From positions 1,302,001 to 1,366,000 of the forward strand of contig NOKP01000007.1 in assembly GCA_002682825.1 (NCBI GenBank): a stretch of DNA of 64,000 nt, in the 5' to 3' direction. The position numbers and the translations under genes were made by a program. Positions 12,201-22,832 of the stretch are shown piece after piece (position 1 is the first letter of the stretch; every line of letters starts with the position of its first letter). This stretch comes from Neonectria sp. B-13. Its lineage: Eukaryota > Ascomycota > Sordariomycetes > Hypocreales > Nectriaceae. Under the pieces are notes generated by a model. The model was not told the DNA's origin, did not search any database, and saw only the letters and a program-made list of their open reading frames with translations.

Positions 12201-13598
12201 TTCCCCCATTGATTCAGCTCTTGGTTTGGGAGTTCCACGTGGTATTGTAAGAGGATATCAAGCGGATCCTACTCATTCATTTATCGTTCTGATTTTCGGC
12301 GCCGTGACAATTTTACTGATTTATACCGTCTGCCCTGAGCCTTATTTCTATACCGCCCTGGTCTGGCAGCCCTATGGCTTGTTCTCGCGGTCGCGCTCTC
12401 TTTGTCATGAGCTGTCTCAAATCGAACTTCACAGGAATACTTACTTGAGCGCTCCTAGGACTGTCTAACTATTTGGAGTTCGACGAAACCAAAACTCTAA
12501 GGTTAGACACAGCCGAAGTATATTTATCAGTTGCCCAGTATGGATGCAAGATTCTTGATTGTCTTTCCTTTGGATAATGCAACAACCAATGGATAGTATC
12601 ATTTTCTCAGGAGGCAACTTGATTATTTGTGAAACGTAGACGGGGCCATATCTTCTAAGACTGGAAGTGAGCCTCAGAGACATTGGAGACTGCGAAAAGC
12701 TTCACCGTCTTTAATCTCGACTTTCTAGTGGGTCGGCTCATGGGAGGAAGCTCTGTCGACTTTGGATTTTTGAAGAGAATCTCAAGGTACCACGGAGTAC
12801 AGTTCGACATCCAGGGCTATTTTCTATGAAATAAATGGTATTAGACTTACCACATGCTCATTGCAGGACGCAATTAATCATGAAGCCGGTGTTCTACAAG
12901 CGCTGCTACATTATTGATTAGAAACACTGACCATCTGAATTCATCGTAAGCGGCTTCTGAAATGCGCTCTGAAGTATGTTTAGTACTGGCTTTAGTTGCT
13001 GTGGTTAGGAGGAGCAACGTATTTAATATTCAGATATCAATGAAGTCGATGTGCATTGCCAGTAACATGTTGTTGTTGTTCTCTGTTTGCGAGGACTTAC
13101 TTCCTGAGCTCAGTATCGTATTTAGCTGCTTGTGACTATGCATGCGTATAAACGGGGGAGTTAAGTACAAGCTGGTAGTCCATGATGCGGATGATCAAGT
13201 ACATGGAGCTAATGTTTTCTCCTTTCATTACCCATTCTCTAGTTTTACCTTACCTACATTGGTTACTATTTCAAATTGAGCATTCGAGGCGCATGTGTTG
13301 AATCCAGTCTCGTAGCCTGATCGGCCGCATGAGATTGATTAGCCAACACGTGAATCGAGGAAGCCGCCTGGCGGCCTCTCGTACCTTTCACCGTCTTCAG
13401 TTAATTCACATCACTTCTGGTCTGGCCAACTTTACTCCTTGTACTCCAACAGCCTATTGGGACCTTTGTTATTTCTTGCGCGGAAATGGCCTTCAACGCC
13501 TACCAGTCGACGCCATGCCACGTCCTTCTACCCACGATGAAATCATGTCAGTCTAGATTAGTCCCACCAACTAACGAGGACGAATTAATGGGGGGGTT
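6224..13598. other. Long stretch without a supportable gene
   Basis: About 7.4 kb. The first few hundred bases are the leader and promoter of the gene starting at 6223. After that, both strands hold many overlapping open frames of 60-167 codons without domain motifs, splice structure or consistent reading frame. Pyrimidine-rich stretches on the plus strand (about 8710-8900 and 9660-9730) resemble fungal 5' leaders, but no coding region follows. Four GGTACC palindromes lie within 7192-7367. A perfect 8-bp inverted repeat (AATCATGC, GCATGATT) lies at 11390-11409. No tRNA, rRNA or transposase signature was seen. Non-coding RNA genes cannot be excluded by eye. Confidence 0.5.
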
Positions 13599-14714
13599 GC
13601 TCGATCTGTAAGGTTCCTCTGTAAAATCACGCCAAAAGTCCAATAGAACAACCCCTAATACGTCCTGAACCGCTAATCCAGGCCGGGGCATTCGACAAGA
13701 AGATGAAGCTTCTCCGTCGCCTAGGGTCAGATGGGAGGAAGTTTCGAGTCATAATATCACCCACACTTGAACAAAGGCAAAGTAAAAAGCCACACGCACC
13801 GAGAAAGGATAAAGCCTTGCTTCAACTTTGGGTCCCAAGGAGATTGAGGGCATTTTGTGACAATTAATGGAGAACTAGTGTGTAACACTTGACATTAATG
13901 ATGGCATAACTACAAATCTAGACCGCTGTAATTGCAGGAGGTCAGAGAACGATAGAGCACTCTGCTTTATTGTCGTCATAGAGAGGCCAGCGTGGTTTTC
14001 CACCCTGACTGTTAGGTGTCATGGGCCGTTTCAGCCTGATGGGGGGGATATGGGTTTGAGTATAGCCCTTCTTGCGCGTAGCAACCCGACCTCAAACAGT
14101 ACAGCATCAACGTGGGAGAAACTCAATCGCCTAAGTATAAATTTTCCACAAGCACAGGTGAGGGATAAGTTCAGCGGGATGAATACGGTGTGTCAGTGCA
14201 GATGGGGGACTAATACCGAAGTGGCTGAGTGCGTGAAAGCACTACATACAGGGCTATTAGGTGAGGTACCGGAGTTTGAAAGGTGGCGACTCAAGCGAGA
14301 GAAAATATATCAAAATTTGGAACGGATTGATACTCAGCAGCGCTGAGGAGCATAGTAGATGTCAGGAAGAATCAGCTTGGGGATGACGTTCCCTCTCTCA
14401 CGTCGCCAAAAACAGTCACACAGCGCGACATCGGAAACCAGGAAGGCATCAAAACTCATGATCTTCCGACCTCGGGTCAGGATGACAATATTACAGAACC
14501 AGAGCAGAAGGAACCCGACTTGGGCAATGAAGTTCTGCAGAGCAGGCAAGCGGGACTTCAAACTTCATCAATTCTTCCCAAGAAGCTTCGTAGCAAGGTC
14601 TTCTGGTATAGCTCTGTCAACAATGCCCGTAAGGTGCCTATGGTTGGGGGTTCCGTATCGTCGAAGGCGTGGATTGGTTCCTGGCGAGTTGGTAGACTCT
14701 TGGCATTGTTTTAG
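13599..14714 (+). pseudogene. Possible decayed protein gene
   Basis: Three successive open stretches with protein-like composition follow one another on the plus strand in three different frames. They run from about 13599 to 13864, from 13879 to 14343 and from about 14345 to 14714. The first is broken by TAA at 13622-13624 and ends at TAA 13865-13867. The second ends at TGA 14344-14346, and the third ends at a stop after GRLLALF. The middle part contains a Cys-containing segment (NLDRCNCRRSENDRA) and FIVVIERPAWF. I do not recognise the family. No convincing GT-AG introns bridge the frame changes, so a relic of an inactivated gene is one reading. A multi-intron gene or chance open frames are the alternatives, and runs of this length are not rare by chance at this base composition. 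Confidence 0.25.
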
Positions 14715-15178
14715 CGGCTACATGACTTACTATCGCTTGGTCTATTGCGAAGAACGATATTCAAAGCGCGACAGAAATTGAGCAATACTGTATTGCTGTT
14801 TTCGCGGTTTTAATGTCCACCGTCGTACTTAGAAGCGGAGATATTATACGCCCTTCTTACCTTATACAATCAACGACATTCTACATATCATGACATGATA
14901 TTATTCCCCATTCAGGGGCGTTTACTTTTGCACATAGCTTTAGCAACATGAAATACAAAATAGAGGCGCTCTTAAGAAAGGATTAGGTACTTCGAGAAAA
15001 TCAAGGTTAGTTCACAAAGTGGTGGAGCAAAGAGATCGTGTTCTATTACAAAACAGCTCTGATGTTACCAGGAAACAGCTGGAAGACCCCTCTCATCGCA
15101 TTGTTGTGAAAGATATGACAAAAACGACGCTATCCAAATTCCTTCTCTGAAAATAAATTGGGCTCCATCTTGCAGGCC
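14715..15178. other. AT-rich spacer
   Basis: No gene supported. It forms the 3' side of the small minus-strand gene at 15179. Confidence 0.5.
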
Positions 15179-15376
15179 TCAAAAGTCATGCTCAGACCTG
15201 CCATCTTGTTTCTTGCTCTTTCTCTTTTGCGCCTCTGTAGCCTGTTCGGCGGTGATTTCCATAAACTCTGTGTTGAATCTGCAACTACATGATAAACAGG
15301 TTATCCATCCTACTGGATTCATCGGCTTTCCCCGACATCGGGGGTTGGCGCAACGCCAGCTGTTCGTCGAAGGCAT
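15179..15376 (-). CDS. Small Cys-rich (zinc-ribbon-like) protein, 65 aa
   Basis: A single-exon frame of 65 residues starting MPSTNSWRC. Five cysteines lie as CANPRC, then CLSCSC fourteen residues later (C-x4-C-x14-C-x2-C-x-C). This spacing could bind one zinc ion. The C-terminal third is basic and polar (EAQKRKSKKQDGR). The case for a real gene is mainly the upstream DNA. On the minus strand an A/C-rich stretch (ACTCAACAACACAACTC) typical of fungal 5' leaders covers about 15380-15590, and a TATAAAG box sits just beyond it. No signal peptide is present. Small proteins of this cysteine pattern occur in plant-associated and insect-associated fungi, but no function is known to me. It could still be a fortuitous frame. 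Confidence 0.45.
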   Translation of the reverse strand: MPSTNSWRCANPRCRGKPMNPVGWITCLSCSCRFNTEFMEITAEQATEAQKRKSKKQDGRSEHDF

Positions 15377-15617
15377 ACTGAAAGTCGATGCTTTTTCGTC
15401 TAAAAGAATAGGGTTTGTTGGGCGAGGCCAAAACCAGTGTGAAGATACGACGGTTGATTGGGAGCTTGTGGACTGGTAGATTGATCGTAGGCTTTAGAGT
15501 TGGCTTGAAGATGTTGAGTAGAAGGCAGTATTAGGGGAATAGTTGTTAAGAGAGTTGTGTTGTTGAGTGACGGACGTTTGTAGAACAAACCCCCGAAGTG
15601 GCAGGGATTCGTTCGGT

Positions 15618-15624
15618 CTTTATA
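15618..15624 (-). promoter_or_regulatory. Candidate TATA box
   Basis: TATAAAG on the minus strand, about 240 bases upstream of the ATG at 15376. The leader-like A/C-rich sequence begins about 30 bases downstream of it, the expected TATA-to-start distance. Confidence 0.4.
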
Positions 15625-16068
15625 CTTAGAGATCTCTCAGAAGAAGTCATAAAATACCGGTGATCTATAGATAATAACGACGGTATTCTGAACACGGTAA
15701 TATTGTGCTGAGAACCCTTAAATGTTCGTCGTCACATCAGGGATGTCACGGGGCGATCGGTAAAATTAAAGACACTACAAAGGGAACTGCTATCCAGACA
15801 TACAAAGTCTATTGGCCTTGAGAACAATACTCCCTAGGATTACCACATGATGCCTTTTGTCAGCGAATCTAGATTCCTAATTAAACCTGGCGGGCCTGTC
15901 AATCAGAAGTATTACTTGCCATGTTCTAATTTGAGAGATTTCGTTATTCTTCGATTGAATATTTCAATGGCATATCTAAGCCCTGAAAAGGTAATTAATT
16001 AGGTTAAGAATTCATGAATAGCAGTGCTCTACTAAGATTAAATAATATCTATCTTACAATATCTCTCA
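15625..16068. other. AT-rich spacer
   Basis: No gene supported. It is the promoter of the small Cys-rich gene and the 3' region of the mannosidase gene. Confidence 0.5.
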
Positions 16069-17865
16069 TCATAACAAACGTCTCAAGGGATGAGCCTCAG
16101 TGTTGAAGACGTACTCATCCAAGCTTACCAAGTCGGGCTCGCTGAAGACGAGATAAAAGTACTTTAGCGTCTCGCCCATCCAGAACGACTCCATCGAGCC
16201 TACCGCACGCGGCTTCTCGTCGGCGACAGTCACGTCCCACACGGCCGTGTTGGCCAACTCGGTCTTGGTGGTCTCCTCAATGGCCTCGAACATTTCCCAC
16301 GCTGCCTGGATGAGGTCTGGACGGCCCGTCACGCGGTAGAGGATGAAGACGCTCTCGATGGCCTCTGGCCTCAGGATATATCGTCGATCCGGGACGTCGG
16401 TAAAGCCCTTGGGTAGGTGCTTTTCAGCGATGATACTGTCCGCCACCGCGACGTTGCCTTCCACGCCGTTGACGTGTTGGAGAATCTGTTGCTTCCAGCG
16501 GTTCTCGTCCCACTCACAATGCTCTCGGAATTCGCAAGGGGCCATTGTGAACGTCTCTGGCATGATTCCGTGCGGGAACGCCTTGTAAGTGTAAATGCAG
16601 CCGTCGGTGAGCTTGTTCGCGACCGTGACGTCACCTGGACGCGCAAACATCTTTCCGCCCAAGGCCATTGCACCGCCCAAGAAACACACCAGATGCTGGC
16701 CCTCGGTTTGCAGGGTGACGGTCGTGTTACCATCCCTGATTTCCGTGTGTACCTGCCCAGAGATGAGGATGTCCTCGTTTGTGGGCGTCATGGGTCGGAA
16801 CAGGTTGTTCTCTATGGCCGTGTCCATGGCCTGCTCGTACATGGCCTGGTAGACTGGAAGCTGGCCACCTAGCAGAGCCGCCATCTTGGGCAGATACTCG
16901 TAAACGGAATCAGCCATGGCGCCGAGCGTAAAGGTCGAGCCCTTGTTAAACACCTCCTTCTTGGCATCGACGGTGAGCGGCCACAAGCCTGGCAGCTCGG
17001 TCGAGTTCTGCTGGGCAGCCAACAAATCCGTGATGCGCTGGACGGCATCGAACCACTTGGGATTTCCCGTCAGCTGCGACAGGCGGGTGAACTCCATGGA
17101 CAAGCTGCCGATCTCGGCCACGAGCACGCTGGAGCCGGCTTCCTGCTTGTCGCCTCGCGCGGCAGCGTGGAGGTCCCAGCGCGTGATGGGCATGCGGTTA
17201 GGCGTGTCGAAGGCCTTGTAGAGCAGCTCGCCGACCTCAGCGGCCTTGTGCAGTAGACGAACATCGCCGCTGAGATCGAAAGCCGCGAGAAAGGCACCCA
17301 GGTAGCGGATGGTGGTCTCGAATGTGTTGATCTCAGGCATTTCGGTCTTGGTGAAATCAATTTTGCCAGCGGCCTCCACGGCCTCGGCAAACTCGTCCTT
17401 TAAATCCATGATCCAGAGCGTGTCGAGCGAGTCGACTAGAGTCGCGGCCCAGCCGCCAAAGGGGTTGCGACTACTGCCAGCAACGGGGGTGAGCTCGTCG
17501 GCCATCCAGGCATGTGCTTTGTATGAATTCCAACATCTCAGAAACGTCTCCTTGACTGCGTTGCGACGCTTCTCCCGTGCCTGGCGTGAGGAAGTCGTCT
17601 CGGTGCCGAAAGTGGTCTGGACCTTGGGATAGGCCTGCGGAGTGCTGGTAGGCAGAGTCTGGACAGCGGAGGCGGGCTGATAATCAGTGCCAACGGTCCT
17701 CCAGAAATACGTGTCATCGCCCTTCTGTCGCCAAGCTGACGAGTCGATGGGACGGTTGCGGTCGTGTTCCAGGACGACGCTGGGAGAGCGGCTGGTCCAG
17801 AAGTAGATGAGCATCAGCGACATCAAGCCGCCGACGCAGATGAGGGTTCTATTGCGGGACAGCAT
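16069..17865 (-). CDS. Class I alpha-1,2-mannosidase (GH47)
   Basis: A single-exon gene of 598 residues. The N-terminus has a short cytosolic tail (MLSRNRT), then one membrane segment (about residues 8-24, LICVGGLMSLMLIYFW) and a stem, the layout of type II Golgi or ER glycosidases. The catalytic (alpha/alpha)7 domain starts near residue 95 with REKRRNAVKETFLRCWNSYKAHAWMADELTPV. It carries GH47 marks including FGGWAATLVDSLDTLWIMDL, FETTIRYLGAFLAAF, KGSTFTLGAMADSVYEYLPK and LRPEAIESVFILYRVTG. These enzymes use Ca2+ and an inverting mechanism to trim alpha-1,2-linked mannose from N-glycans, either in folding control or in Golgi maturation. Which step this paralogue serves cannot be told from sequence alone. 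The reading frame is intact with no introns. Confidence 0.93.
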   Translation of the reverse strand: MLSRNRTLICVGGLMSLMLIYFWTSRSPSVVLEHDRNRPIDSSAWRQKGDDTYFWRTVGTDYQPASAVQTLPTSTPQAYPKVQTTFGTETTSSRQAREKRRNAVKETFLRCWNSYKAHAWMADELTPVAGSSRNPFGGWAATLVDSLDTLWIMDLKDEFAEAVEAAGKIDFTKTEMPEINTFETTIRYLGAFLAAFDLSGDVRLLHKAAEVGELLYKAFDTPNRMPITRWDLHAAARGDKQEAGSSVLVAEIGSLSMEFTRLSQLTGNPKWFDAVQRITDLLAAQQNSTELPGLWPLTVDAKKEVFNKGSTFTLGAMADSVYEYLPKMAALLGGQLPVYQAMYEQAMDTAIENNLFRPMTPTNEDILISGQVHTEIRDGNTTVTLQTEGQHLVCFLGGAMALGGKMFARPGDVTVANKLTDGCIYTYKAFPHGIMPETFTMAPCEFREHCEWDENRWKQQILQHVNGVEGNVAVADSIIAEKHLPKGFTDVPDRRYILRPEAIESVFILYRVTGRPDLIQAAWEMFEAIEETTKTELANTAVWDVTVADEKPRAVGSMESFWMGETLKYFYLVFSEPDLVSLDEYVFNTEAHPLRRLL

Positions 17866-18919
17866 TGCGACTCTGGCGAAACGAGCGTGGCACTCGAGTT
17901 GCCTGGTCGGATGTGCGTGCTGAGATGAGCTGAGAAAAAAGAGACAGAGCTGGCAATCTAAGATAAGAGTCGAGAAAACGGAGATATGCTGCTTACTTTG
18001 TACTCCGAGTCTCCCGTTGCAGATCTTACTATGTCCAGGCTCCTCCAGGGCTCACCTCAGCCGAGCAGTGAGCCCTGAGCGCTGCAGGATCGCACCCATG
18101 CTTGAAACGAATCCCCCTGCGTCAGAACCAAGCTAAATACCAGATATTTACACTAAAAGCCAGTGGGCACAAAGTACTGTCAGCCTTACTCCTAACCCGT
18201 AGCTCCATCGCATTCGCAACAGGCGAGTGGGTGCCTTACATTAGGTGTTCGCATGCCCTGTAGCGCACTCCACACCCGTGCTGTAATGTCCGTCTAATAT
18301 CCATACATCCACACCTTGGAGAAAGAAAACCGACACAGCCAACACTCTCCCGTTCATCCTCTCACTCGTCAACGCAGACACGGCTCCACCACGTGGCCGG
18401 CTTGAGCTTGTTGGTTCGGCCGCTTGGTCGCTGCATTCGGCTGTCGCCCGCTCAGTGCGGAAGGTAGCCCCCCAACGACACGCCACGCAGGGATGACCTT
18501 GAGATTCACCACTCTAGACACTGTCACATCCGATGATTGAGAGAGCCTATGCATGTGATAGACACAGTTTCGAGTGCTTCGTCGCGGGAGACTGGTGGCC
18601 CAGGTCGCTGAATCTGGCACTATCAAGCACCTGTAAATCAGACCATCACCATGAATGTAGAAAATAAATGAATTTAGAAACCCTATCAAGATGTCCTCGC
18701 TATCTACTCCACAAGAAATGCCAACCAACTTCAATGATCGCAGTTGATTTTGTTTCTGCCAGTATAAGAATGGGGAGAATACAAAACCGAGGAACGGTTC
18801 TTTCAGTAAACAGTTATCCCGGCCTGTTACCAACTACGAAGATAGTTAGCCAGCGGTAGGAGGCTTTGTCAGAATGAAGCAACAATTGCTACTATAAGTT
18901 AATCCCTTACCAGCAAAGA
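17866..18919. other. Spacer: mannosidase promoter
   Basis: No gene supported. It contains the mannosidase upstream region and the 3' region of the membrane protein gene ending at 18920. Confidence 0.5.
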
Positions 18920-20302
18920 CTAGTTGGCATAAAAATACAAAAAAGTTACAAGTGTAACAACACAACCAGCAGCACTCCAAGCCGCATCCCAACTGCCAAA
19001 CGCAAACTTAGCCAAGATCACACAACAGATCACCAAACCGATTATCCCCAAGCTAGCACTCGGGGGAGGCAGAATCCAGCCCTCGTCGATGACTAGACCT
19101 TTGAACCGCAGATCATGTAGTGCAGGACGACGCCACACATTGAGGTGGTTCAAGAGTTCCCTACAGCAGTGTCGTTTAGTAATGGGTTAGGAATCTCGCA
19201 GGACTCAGTCTAGTCCGTGGGACCTTGAACGTACTGGTGACTGAAAACATCAAAACCCGATAGTGAGTCGTTTCCCTTGGCCAAGGCGGGTTCGTAGAAC
19301 ATTGCAGTCCGAAAGTCTCGACCTTCGAGAGCACAGAGTTCCTTTTTGTTCTTCAAGTATCGCCAGCCCTCACAAATCCATTCGTCATCGCAGGGGTCGT
19401 CGTGGTATTTGAAAATTTCCCTGACGGGGTCGTAACCGGAACAAGAAAAGGTGTATTCTGAAACCTCGGCCTGGAGTCGCTTTATCCTTGGACCTAAATT
19501 TTCTCTCACATAAGACCCGACGAACATATTGCTTTGATTTTTGTCTCTTGTGTTCTTCGGCAACTGTCCAACGAGCGAGATGTTCTATACGATTGTTAAA
19601 AAAGGCTATAGTAGTTGGCGAGGAAATAGATTGTACATTACTAACCTTGGTCATAGACACCTTCTTGACTCCATAAAATGGGATCATTCGGCTCCAGCGC
19701 CCCCGGTGCTCATACCACGTTCGACGAATCTCCCTCCAGTTAGCAACATCATCTACTTGGTCTTTCATAGAGACAACAAGGACGTCGCAAGTGCCAGGTC
19801 TCGGATTGCCGATGCATAGAAGCGTGAAAGCTGAATGGGTATTGAAAACCTTGAAAAGAGACTTTAACATTTCCTTGATCTCCGTCATTCGACGGTCATG
19901 AGCGTCTTCTCCAGGTGTAAATGCAGGAGCCGTTAGAAAATTTGGAATACGGATAGAGCACGGTATGCGCAAATGTGCATCATAAAGGTCGTCTTTGGAT
20001 GGGCTTTCTTGTTTTTGTTGGGTACTAGCTCTGAGCTTGCTCCTTTCACTTTTATGAGAGGGAGGAGGCCGGGTACCGGATGGTTGTGACTGTCCTAGCA
20101 AAGGTGGTTGTTGAACCCCAGGGAAAACCCCCAAAGTGAAAAACCATGGCTTAGCTACCAAAGACGTCCATTGTAACACATTGGAAGAGAGAGGTGTCCT
20201 ATGCGTGTCCATGTATCGAATATCGATCAGCTGCTCCGGGTCATCCCAAGGCTCTCGGGGAGGCACTAGGAGCGCTGGCTTGGGTAGAGGAATTCCACTC
20301 AT
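18920..20302 (-). CDS. Uncharacterised fungal protein with C-terminal transmembrane pair
   Basis: Three minus-strand exons: 20302-19646, 19584-19235 and 19160-18920, giving 415 residues. The junctions are GTTAGT...TAG and GTACGT...GTAG, with in-frame joins (MTK/NISLVG and SHQ/ELLNHL). The first 200 residues contain a Pro-rich region and a conserved core: FLTAPAFTPGEDAH, LLCIGNPRPGTCDVLVVSM, WREIRRTWYEHRGRW and MIPFYGVKKVSM. The middle exon has a Cys-containing segment (SCSGYDPVREIF, DDPCDDEWICEGW). The last exon has DLRFKGLVIDEGWILP followed by two hydrophobic helices (about residues 370-413). I recognise this combination as a family common in filamentous ascomycetes with no known function. 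The two terminal helices suggest an ER or other endomembrane anchor. It is divergent from the lipase gene to its right. Confidence 0.75.
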
Positions 20303-21026
20303 TTTATCATGAATATTATGCTTCTTTCAAGTGAAATCAGGCTCGGGAGCGGGATTCAGAGAGTGGTTTTTTTCTTCTTATATACACTGTCACAGAGCAA
20401 AATCAGGCTGAGTACTTCGCAGAGGGGCTCTGCGCATCTAAGCCACGGTCAGGCCACCAGGCTCCGTCCGGTTGGCACTGGAATTGAAAATCAGGCTCGG
20501 CAGTTGAAACACCCAACGTGTTCCAACCCTGATGGTTGTCGCGTTTCTTGAGAAGTCGCTGGAATGCATAGCTACCCTCCGAAGCTCTAGTTAAATGCAG
20601 CATCTGAAGCTATGAGGAGTGGCAGCAGGGTATATATCGGACTAGTGCATGTCGATCGGCGTGTGCGAGATCCGGAGTCAAACCATCAGTGGGATTCAGT
20701 ATGATAAACAGCTTGTATTTGCTTCAGCGTAATGTACGCGTGGCCAATGCGATTACTCGTATTTCGTAACAGCGACACTGATAAGACGGCCCAACTGAGT
20801 ACGAGTACGCGCGCTAAAGCCCCGTCCCATGCGTCATCCGGAGGGGAGGGCTCCCTCCCCGCGGCTCCCGGCAACCTAGTCTACAGCGCCCTCGCCCACC
20901 ACAACGGCCCGCTAACCTCACTAAACTTGACGTCAGTTCACCTGGGCTCACCTCACTCGACTTCACTTCACCAACAACCCAAACCACCTATATGCAACGC
21001 ATACTCAGCCTCTCCCTCTGCCCGCG
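20303..21026. other. Divergent promoter region
   Basis: A 724-bp spacer between two start codons transcribed away from each other. Nothing further is recognised. Confidence 0.55.
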
Positions 21027-22832
21027 ATGCAGCCCTTCGCGCAGGACCAGGAGTGGTACCAAGAGGAGGACGGCGACCTGGAGCTGAATTCCTTCGATGG
21101 CATCGACGACGACGAGGATGAGGACGACGACGAGTCTGACGCCCTGCTGCTCGCTTCCTCCGATCCCGACCTGCCGCTCACCATGACGCCCGACCATGAG
21201 CATACCACGCCCGCGCCCACGCCGCGCTGGCTCTCGGACCGGACCCGCCGGTTGCCGTGGCTCTCGTCGTGCTCGCGGTCGCGCCTCTGNNNNNNNNNNN
21301 NNNNNNNNNNNNNNNNNNNNNNNNNNNNNNNNNNNNNNNNNNNNNNNNNNNNNNNNNNNNNNNNNNNNNNNNNNNNNNNNNNNNNNNNNAACCGCCTCAA
21401 GAACCTCCTCCGCCCTCGCCTCACCTGGCGCTACCTGGTGTGCGCCGCCATCGGCCTCTACGTCGCTTACTGCTACCTCACCTGGCAGCCGTTCTTCTCG
21501 TCGGCGCTGCCGGCCTACTCGGGCCCGCACGCCGTCGGCGCCGTCGACATCGAGATCGCCCTCGACAAGCCCGTCCGCATCTCCGACACATTGCTGCGGG
21601 TTTCGCGCGGCCCGGCGTTTGAGGTCCAGACCGTGCTTCTCACCCTCTACTATCCCGCCGCCAAGGGCGTCCGCTCTAGCAAGGCCCGTCATCCGTGGAT
21701 CCCGCGCCCCATCTCCCTGACCGCCGAGGGGTACGCCCGGATCGCCCATGTCGACAACTTCATTGTCCGCCCACTCTTCACCTTTGCGCTGTGGCTCCTC
21801 GTCGGCGGTGTCGGCATCCCCGCCAAGGTCGACGTGCCGCTGCTCGGCGCCGAGAGCGGCGACGAGGATAATGACAAGTTCCCCGTCATGATCTTCTCCC
21901 ACGGCATGGCCAGTTCCCGGACAGACTACACCCATTATCTGGGCCAGCTCGCCAGCCGCGGCTACGTCGTCGCCGCCCTCGAGCACCGTGACGGCAGCTG
22001 TCCCGGGTCCGTCGTTAAGATCAAGAACAAGCTGGACCGTCGAGTCCTTCTCCTCCGCGAAAGCGACCTCGAGTCCGACCCGCCCATGACCACGGCCAAG
22101 ATGAACGAAGAGCAGCTCGCCTTCCGTGACGCCGAGATCTTCAGGACCATCCACATCCTTCGGGACATTAACGAGGGCCGCGGCTTCGACAGCGTCTTCC
22201 GCCACAACACACGGTCAGAAGGCCACGCCCTCACCGCCTGGACCAATCGCCTCGACCTCGACCACCTAACCATCAGCGGGCACTCGTATGGCGCAACCGG
22301 CGCCCTCCAGGCCCTCAAGACGGCCAACACAACGGCCAACCCAGCCATCGGCGGCATCATCCTCGACCCGGGAAAGTCGAGCGGCCCGCTCAACCACGAA
22401 GTCCCCGTCCCCATTCTCGTTGTGCACTCCACCTCGTGGTCTCGCAAGCACAGCATCTTCTTCGGCCGCCCGCACTTCGACGCCGTTCGCGACCTCGTCC
22501 GTGGCGTGGCCGACCGCGTCGGCTCCTCATGGTTCCTCACCAGCCTAGGCACGGCACACCCAAGCGTGACAGATGCCCCACTGCTGCAATCGCTGCTACT
22601 GGGCTGGATCACGGGGACCACGATGCCCGCGCGGGAGGCTCTGGATGAATACGTCAAAGTATCACTGGACTTCTTCAACTACCTAGAGAGGGGGGAAGCG
22701 ACGGGGGTGCTCCGGGAAGAAACGACGCACGATAAGTACGGCAAGTGGGTAAACGATGAGAGGAAGAAGAGCTTCCCAGAGGACATGGGAAAACACTGGG
22801 AGGTCCATGTAAGCCCCCAGCACTCGGGGTGA
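21027..22832 (+). CDS. PAF-acetylhydrolase-like lipase, interrupted by an assembly gap
   Basis: The acidic N-terminus (MQPFAQDQEWYQEEDGD) runs into a 100-N gap. After the gap the frame continues with a membrane helix (LVCAAIGLYVAYCYLTW) and an alpha/beta-hydrolase domain of the platelet-activating-factor acetylhydrolase II type. Visible marks are MIFSHGMASSRTDY (oxyanion region), LEHRDGSCPGSV, the nucleophile elbow GHSYG, the likely catalytic Asp in GIILDPGKS, and the likely His in LGTAHPSVTDAPLL. The family hydrolyses short or oxidised sn-2 acyl chains of phospholipids. The helix position suggests a type II membrane protein with a lumenal catalytic domain. The frame stays open across the N run only because the gap was set to 100 bases, so exact length and any intron in the gap are unknown. 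The 3' half is intact. Confidence 0.85.
   Translation: MQPFAQDQEWYQEEDGDLELNSFDGIDDDEDEDDDESDALLLASSDPDLPLTMTPDHEHTTPAPTPRWLSDRTRRLPWLSSCSRSRLXXXXXXXXXXXXXXXXXXXXXXXXXXXXXXXXXXNRLKNLLRPRLTWRYLVCAAIGLYVAYCYLTWQPFFSSALPAYSGPHAVGAVDIEIALDKPVRISDTLLRVSRGPAFEVQTVLLTLYYPAAKGVRSSKARHPWIPRPISLTAEGYARIAHVDNFIVRPLFTFALWLLVGGVGIPAKVDVPLLGAESGDEDNDKFPVMIFSHGMASSRTDYTHYLGQLASRGYVVAALEHRDGSCPGSVVKIKNKLDRRVLLLRESDLESDPPMTTAKMNEEQLAFRDAEIFRTIHILRDINEGRGFDSVFRHNTRSEGHALTAWTNRLDLDHLTISGHSYGATGALQALKTANTTANPAIGGIILDPGKSSGPLNHEVPVPILVVHSTSWSRKHSIFFGRPHFDAVRDLVRGVADRVGSSWFLTSLGTAHPSVTDAPLLQSLLLGWITGTTMPAREALDEYVKVSLDFFNYLERGEATGVLREETTHDKYGKWVNDERKKSFPEDMGKHWEVHVSPQHSG
21290..21389. other. Assembly gap (100 N)
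   Basis: Exactly 100 unknown bases, the conventional placeholder for a gap of unknown size. It lies inside the lipase gene between its acidic N-terminus and its membrane helix. Confidence 0.98.

Noticed and set aside
14218..14295. tRNA-like start (GAAGTGGCTGAGTG) resembling a Leu/Ser tRNA D arm
   Set aside because: No matching T-arm (GGTTCGAATCC type), anticodon stem or acceptor pairing follows.
20988..22205. 405-codon minus-strand open frame across the N gap
   Set aside because: Antisense to the lipase gene. It reads through unknown bases and has mirror-frame composition.
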